From: Nitrospirales bacterium
GTDB lineage: Bacteria > Nitrospirota > Nitrospiria > Nitrospirales > UBA8639
Reading direction: 5' to 3'
DNA length: 64,000 bases
Assembly (NCBI GenBank): GCA_021604005.1
Contig: BQIV01000004.1
Coordinates: forward strand, 1 to 64,000
Below the pieces are notes generated by a model. That model was given only the letters and a program-made list of their open reading frames with translations, was not told where the DNA came from and made no database searches. A program made the translations under genes and the position numbers. How positions within the stretch are numbered: position 1 is the first letter of the stretch; each line of letters opens with the position of its first letter. This document shows positions 60,106 through 64,000 of the stretch, piece by piece.

Positions 60106-61680
60106 TTATATATTGGCCTGACGAGTTCGACGATGTTGATGCCACACACATATGGTCAGCAGTATAACACAACTCCAAGCAAACATATCTCCATTTTGCG
60201 AATAAAATGTTGTTGTTGTGCGAAGTGGGATGGTTCCAGTCAGCGCTTCTTGTGTGAAAATTGGCGTGGTGGCGAGAATGTGACCCGTGGGCGCAATAAA
60301 TCCGGAAATTCCGGTATTCGCAGATCGAGCAAAGGCTAAGCGATTTTCTACAGCTCGAAAGACTACCATCCCAAAATGTTGATAGGGCGCAACTGAATCA
60401 CCAAACCAGGCATCGTTCGTAATAGTAACGAGGAAATCCGCGCCCTCCTTGGCCATGCGCCTGACCAAATCTGGGAAAATCACTTCAAAGCAAATGGCTA
60501 CGCCAAAGTTGAGAGTTGGCCGTTCATCGTTTTGCGGTAAGGTGATGGTCATGGGACCGACGCCGGACCGAAAGTCTCCAATGCCTACGACAAGCTTATC
60601 GAGGAAAAATAATATGGTTCGGAGTGGAATGTATTCGCCAAATGGGACAAGGTGGCGTTTATCATATCGTCCGGCAATTTCTCCTTCAGGCAGTAACAGA
60701 TAGGCACTGTTCATGAGATAGGGACTGCCGTCTTGGTGGCGACGAAGGGTCGGACTTCCAAACAGCAAAGGGGTATTGGTCTCCTGGACAATCAAGGCTA
60801 CTTGTTGTTGATAATTGGGTTCTCGCTCAAAGAAGAACGGCGTGGCCGATTCAGGCCAAATTAAAAGATCAGTTTCTTTAGCGGCTTGGCGACTTAGGGT
60901 GTTATAGCGGTTGACCGTTTCTTGACGGTAGGTTTCATCCCATTTTTTAGCCTGATCAATATTGCCTTGCACGACGCCCACTCTGAGCGAACCGGCTGTG
61001 GTACGGCCTTCGGTATACCGATCGAGTTGCCACATTCCATAGACGAGCGTGAGTCCGAGCATCCCAATGGTGGATGCAACCGTGGGCCAGGGGAAAGGCA
61101 TTGATCCGTTATCCAGTTTACCTTTACCCCAGCAGATGAACTGAAAGATCGCCACATTGGCTGACACAATGATGAATGAAAGTCCGTAGACGCCGGTGAT
61201 ATCGGCAATCTGAATGACGGAGAGCCATTGATATTGTGAATAGCCGAGCAGTGCCCAGGGAAACCCACTGAACAGAGAAGTTCGAAGTAGTTCGAGGGCA
61301 ACCCAGAGGCTTGGGGCGGCTAGCCACATGACGAGGTGGGACGAGTGTTGGAACCAGGACACTCCCAACGTGTACAGTCCGACATAGAGTCCGAGATAGC
61401 TTGCGAGTAATATCATTAACAGAATGCTTACCACTAACGGCACCTGACCATACGAATGCATGGCGGTAATTACCCAATTTACTGTCCCAGCGAATCCCAG
61501 GGTTCCCGCAAACCATCCCCACCAGAATGAGTGTTTCGGCGAGAGGCCGTCAGTCGCTACATGAAGCGGGACTAACAGGATCCAGGCCAGCCAGCCTAAA
61601 TCTAAGTTGGGAAAGCACAGGGGGTACAATATTCCGGTGAGAAAGACGGCAAGGAGTCGTGGTGTGGAAAAAGTCTTCAC
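60106..61680 (-). CDS. lnt: Apolipoprotein N-acyltransferase
   Basis: This 524-residue inner-membrane enzyme adds the third acyl chain to lipoproteins. The N-terminal half has six or more membrane helices. The nitrilase-type domain (about 225-480) has the triad Glu in IWPESATPFFF (about 279), Lys in YDKRHLVPFGEY (about 340) and Cys in VAICFEVIFPDLVRRM (about 391). A final helix closes the protein. The stop codon lies in the TTAT duplication of the MITE-like element. prfB, lysS, lolC and lolD follow on the same strand, so lipoprotein maturation and export genes are clustered. Confidence 0.95.
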   Translation of the reverse strand: MKTFSTPRLLAVFLTGILYPLCFPNLDLGWLAWILLVPLHVATDGLSPKHSFWWGWFAGTLGFAGTVNWVITAMHSYGQVPLVVSILLMILLASYLGLYVGLYTLGVSWFQHSSHLVMWLAAPSLWVALELLRTSLFSGFPWALLGYSQYQWLSVIQIADITGVYGLSFIIVSANVAIFQFICWGKGKLDNGSMPFPWPTVASTIGMLGLTLVYGMWQLDRYTEGRTTAGSLRVGVVQGNIDQAKKWDETYRQETVNRYNTLSRQAAKETDLLIWPESATPFFFEREPNYQQQVALIVQETNTPLLFGSPTLRRHQDGSPYLMNSAYLLLPEGEIAGRYDKRHLVPFGEYIPLRTILFFLDKLVVGIGDFRSGVGPMTITLPQNDERPTLNFGVAICFEVIFPDLVRRMAKEGADFLVTITNDAWFGDSVAPYQHFGMVVFRAVENRLAFARSANTGISGFIAPTGHILATTPIFTQEALTGTIPLRTTTTFYSQNGDMFAWSCVILLTICVWHQHRRTRQANI

Positions 61681-61895
61681 AGGCTAAGGCTATTCGGTGG
61701 CAGGTCCGGTGTCGCAAAAAATGGTATCAGAAGATTCGGTAATTCTTTCGCGTTACACTATTTTCAAACAACTCATGCACTTGATGAGAGTCAAATCTCA
61801 GATGGCTGGGTGAGGTCGCGTGTGCGTTCATCCGTCACGATGAACTGGAATCTGGAAGGAATGATCAAGGGCGAAACATCATGCTGCCGTGATAG

Positions 61896-62087
61896 TTAGA
61901 CGGATTTTTGTACGAGTCCGGATCGAAGGCACCGTGTGCAGACTCGAATTCTCCGTGCCGCTCCTTTCACGAGAGCCTTGACGGTTTGAAGGTTTGGTCG
62001 AAAAACCCGTTTGGTTCGATTGTTTGCATGACTGACGTTGTTTCCAACTTGCCGAAGCTTTCCGCATATTTCACAGGCATAGGCCAT
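61896..62087 (-). CDS. rpmB: 50S ribosomal protein L28
   Basis: This 63-residue L28 has [10 protein letters not shown] with a CxxC pair at residues 5-8, [15 protein letters not shown], and a second CxxC (VCTRCLRSG) near the end. It is thus the zinc-binding (C+) form. AGGAG precedes ATG 62087. It is a single gene, with no rpmG next to it. Confidence 0.95.
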   Translation of the reverse strand: MAYACEICGKLRQVGNNVSHANNRTKRVFRPNLQTVKALVKGAARRIRVCTRCLRSGLVQKSV

Positions 62088-62212
62088 TGCATACTCTCCT
62101 ACTTGTCGTAATAGTTGTGGGGAACAAACGTCCTTGATACCATACGTTGTTGGTCGAAGACAAGTCTCGAAGGTGTGAATACTCGTTTGATTCTCCTAAG
62201 TATTATCAAAGA

Positions 62213-64000
62213 ATGATCATGGTGAGGCAAGGGGCAGCGGCAAGATTATACGACCTGTACATGACTTGGCAGTCGTTGCTAGGGCAACTCAGTGATACGC
62301 TTCCTTCGAATGCTCCTCCCGCTCCTGAACTGGTCCAGCCTTTTCCAGGAGATCAACAGGTTGGGGCAGTGCTCTCTCGGCAGATTTTTGAGCTATTGGG
62401 TCGTGGGATCTTTCCGTCACACCTTGAAGCCGATCTGGTGAGTTTGAGGCAATTATTTGTTGATTTCGATACGCTCCACTCTCAACAAGAGCGTCATACT
62501 CGTCTCTCTCAGGCTCAGAGCATGTTGAGTGGGTTACAGGTTTCTACCTGCCCTGTTGCCGCAGTGCAAAATAGTCAGCCTCGCCTGGCTCCAGTCGCCT
62601 TGAAAGCCAATTCCTCGCATACACATATGGTCAATCATGTGAATGAGACTCCGGGTGGAGAATTATGGAATCTTCCCATTCGATTTGGAAAAGGTGTTGG
62701 TCCCAGCCGGGCACGATTGTTGGAAAAGCTGGGCATTGTCACGGTTGAAGATGCCTTCTGGTTTCTCCCGTGGAGATATGAGGATTGGTCCACGATTATA
62801 CCCATTCACCAACTTCACCCTGCGATGAACGTGACGGTGTCCGGAAGTGTGACGTCTTGCCGGGTTCGACGTACGTCACGAAAGGGGGTGGTGATTGTCA
62901 CTATCACCATTGATGATGGAACCGGAGTCCTTGAGGCGGCGTTTTTCAATCAACCGTTTTTAGAGCAAGTTTTTGCTCCCGGGACGTCCCTGCTCTTACA
63001 TGGAGAGGTTGCCGTGGGGAATACGAACCGCGTATCCCTTCTCATGCGTGCACCTCAACATGAAGTGATTCGGCATGATAACGCGTCGGGTCATGGGGTG
63101 GGTCGCGTGGTTCCGGTGTACCATGAAACAAAAGGGATGACATCCCGGCAGTTTCGGCGAATTCTGATTGGGCTCCATGAGCGCTATGGCGATGCCATCG
63201 ACGAGATTCTCCCGCCTCATCTTTTGAAAAAACTACAACTGCCTACGTTACAGTCATCGGTAACCGCCCTGCATTTTCCAGAATGTACTGAGAATGTGGA
63301 AGAGCTGACTCATGGCATTACATGCGCTCACCGGCGGTTGGCGTTCGAAGAGCTGCTCTTGCTTCAACTGGCGCTAGCTGTCCGTCGGAGCATGATCAAA
63401 ACGGAATCGCGAGGGATTGAGTTTGCGGTGCAGAATCGGTTGGAGAAGGCATTTCGAGCGCTTCTGCCTTTTACATTAACCACGGCACAGGAACGAGTGA
63501 TTCAAGAAATTCAGTCGGATATGCAGGGTCCCATGTCTATGAATCGCCTGCTTCAGGGGGATGTCGGGTCAGGCAAGACGATGGTCGCGCTTCATGCGAT
63601 TGTGACAGCCTGCGGATCGGGCTATCAGGCGGCGTTGATGGCACCGACCGAAGTGTTAAGCGAGCAACATTTTTTAAACATTGAGCCGTATTGCAGTCAA
63701 TTAGGCATCACAGTGGTGCGTGTCAAAGGTAGCCAATCCGTTCAAGATCGTACGCGAGTGCTTCGGCAGCTTGCTTCAGGTCACGCTCAGGTGGCAGTGG
63801 GGACTCATGCGTTGCTGCAGCCAGCGGTCGAATTCAAGAACCTTGGGTTGGTCATTGTCGATGAACAACACAAGTTTGGAGTGGTGCAACGTGCCCAACT
63901 TCGTAAAAAGGGAACCCGTCCTCCCGATGTCTTGGTCATGACGGCAACGCCGATTCCTCGGACGCTGGCAATGACAGTGTACGGCGACTTGGATGTGTCC
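62213..64000 (+). CDS. recG: ATP-dependent DNA helicase RecG, 5' part
   Basis: This frame runs off the window after about 596 codons. RecG unwinds branched DNA and reverses stalled forks. A long N-terminal region (about 1-150) is followed by the wedge OB-fold (VTSCRVRRTSRKGVVIVTIT, TNRVSLLMRA). The helicase domain has Walker A LLQGDVGSGKT (about 446-456), the DEQH box IVDEQHKFG and the TATPIPRTLA motif. Start ATG 62213 is uncertain; ATG 62219 is equally possible, and no ribosome site is clear. It diverges from rpmB. Confidence 0.95.
   Translation, partial: MIMVRQGAAARLYDLYMTWQSLLGQLSDTLPSNAPPAPELVQPFPGDQQVGAVLSRQIFELLGRGIFPSHLEADLVSLRQLFVDFDTLHSQQERHTRLSQAQSMLSGLQVSTCPVAAVQNSQPRLAPVALKANSSHTHMVNHVNETPGGELWNLPIRFGKGVGPSRARLLEKLGIVTVEDAFWFLPWRYEDWSTIIPIHQLHPAMNVTVSGSVTSCRVRRTSRKGVVIVTITIDDGTGVLEAAFFNQPFLEQVFAPGTSLLLHGEVAVGNTNRVSLLMRAPQHEVIRHDNASGHGVGRVVPVYHETKGMTSRQFRRILIGLHERYGDAIDEILPPHLLKKLQLPTLQSSVTALHFPECTENVEELTHGITCAHRRLAFEELLLLQLALAVRRSMIKTESRGIEFAVQNRLEKAFRALLPFTLTTAQERVIQEIQSDMQGPMSMNRLLQGDVGSGKTMVALHAIVTACGSGYQAALMAPTEVLSEQHFLNIEPYCSQLGITVVRVKGSQSVQDRTRVLRQLASGHAQVAVGTHALLQPAVEFKNLGLVIVDEQHKFGVVQRAQLRKKGTRPPDVLVMTATPIPRTLAMTVYGDLDVS

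Overview
The window reads as one chromosomal segment of a Gram-negative bacterium with lipoprotein sorting (Lnt, LolC, LolD), Sec export, a PEP-CTERM protein, two-partner-secretion adhesins, a five-haem cytochrome c and an SmbP-like histidine-repeat protein. Together with the short intergenic repeats and the near-50 percent GC look, this suggests the Nitrospirota, probably a Nitrospira-like nitrite oxidiser. That placement is inference; no rRNA gene lies in the window.

Layout. 1-836 has no convincing gene but carries two perfect inverted repeats. 0.8-3.1 kb holds two secreted unknowns, a STAS protein and a PilZ protein. 3.4-5.4 kb (minus) holds a RusA-like nuclease, an mraZ away from other dcw genes, and comF. 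5.6-10.2 kb holds an ABC ATPase, a class 1A dihydroorotate dehydrogenase, a LuxR-type regulator and a large FtsX-type permease. 10.2-15.4 kb (minus) is a housekeeping run: rplU-rpmA-obgE-proB-nadD-rsfS, then bioB. ilvE is divergent. 16.6-24 kb (minus) is gap-pgk-tpiA-secG plus an LpoA-like protein, a site-2 protease and trpS. A Xer recombinase follows at 24.1 kb.

The accessory part runs from about 25.3 to 49 kb. It holds a Com-like zinc ribbon with a VWA PEP-CTERM protein; a caspase-like protease divergent from an ECF sigma, anti-sigma and TPR-CHAT protease operon; a giant two-partner-secretion exoprotein and an internally deleted miniature of it; a toroid-type secreted protein and a beta-propeller protein that share a repeated C-terminal-type domain; an outer-membrane barrel and lipoproteins; a second Com-like and PEP-CTERM-like pair; a dockerin/PKD/PPC protein; a secreted lyase-like lipoprotein; and an orphan nuclease-like protein. 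The most interesting candidate system is the sigma/anti-sigma/CHAT unit with its caspase and TpsA neighbours. The sequence suggests a membrane-sensed, protease-centred surface programme.

49.4-52.6 kb couples a histone-deacetylase-like hydrolase to a pentahaem cytochrome c and a rhodanese, followed by the SmbP-like gene at 52.6-53.0 kb. 53.3-55 kb has a nitrilase-family amidase and a lipoprotein with a ComEA-like helix-hairpin-helix. 55.2-61.7 kb (minus) is lnt-prfB-lysS-lolC-lolD, where prfB has a classic programmed +1 frameshift and a MITE-like element sits between lnt and prfB. rpmB and a recG truncated by the window edge close the segment. No tRNA, rRNA or CRISPR array was seen.
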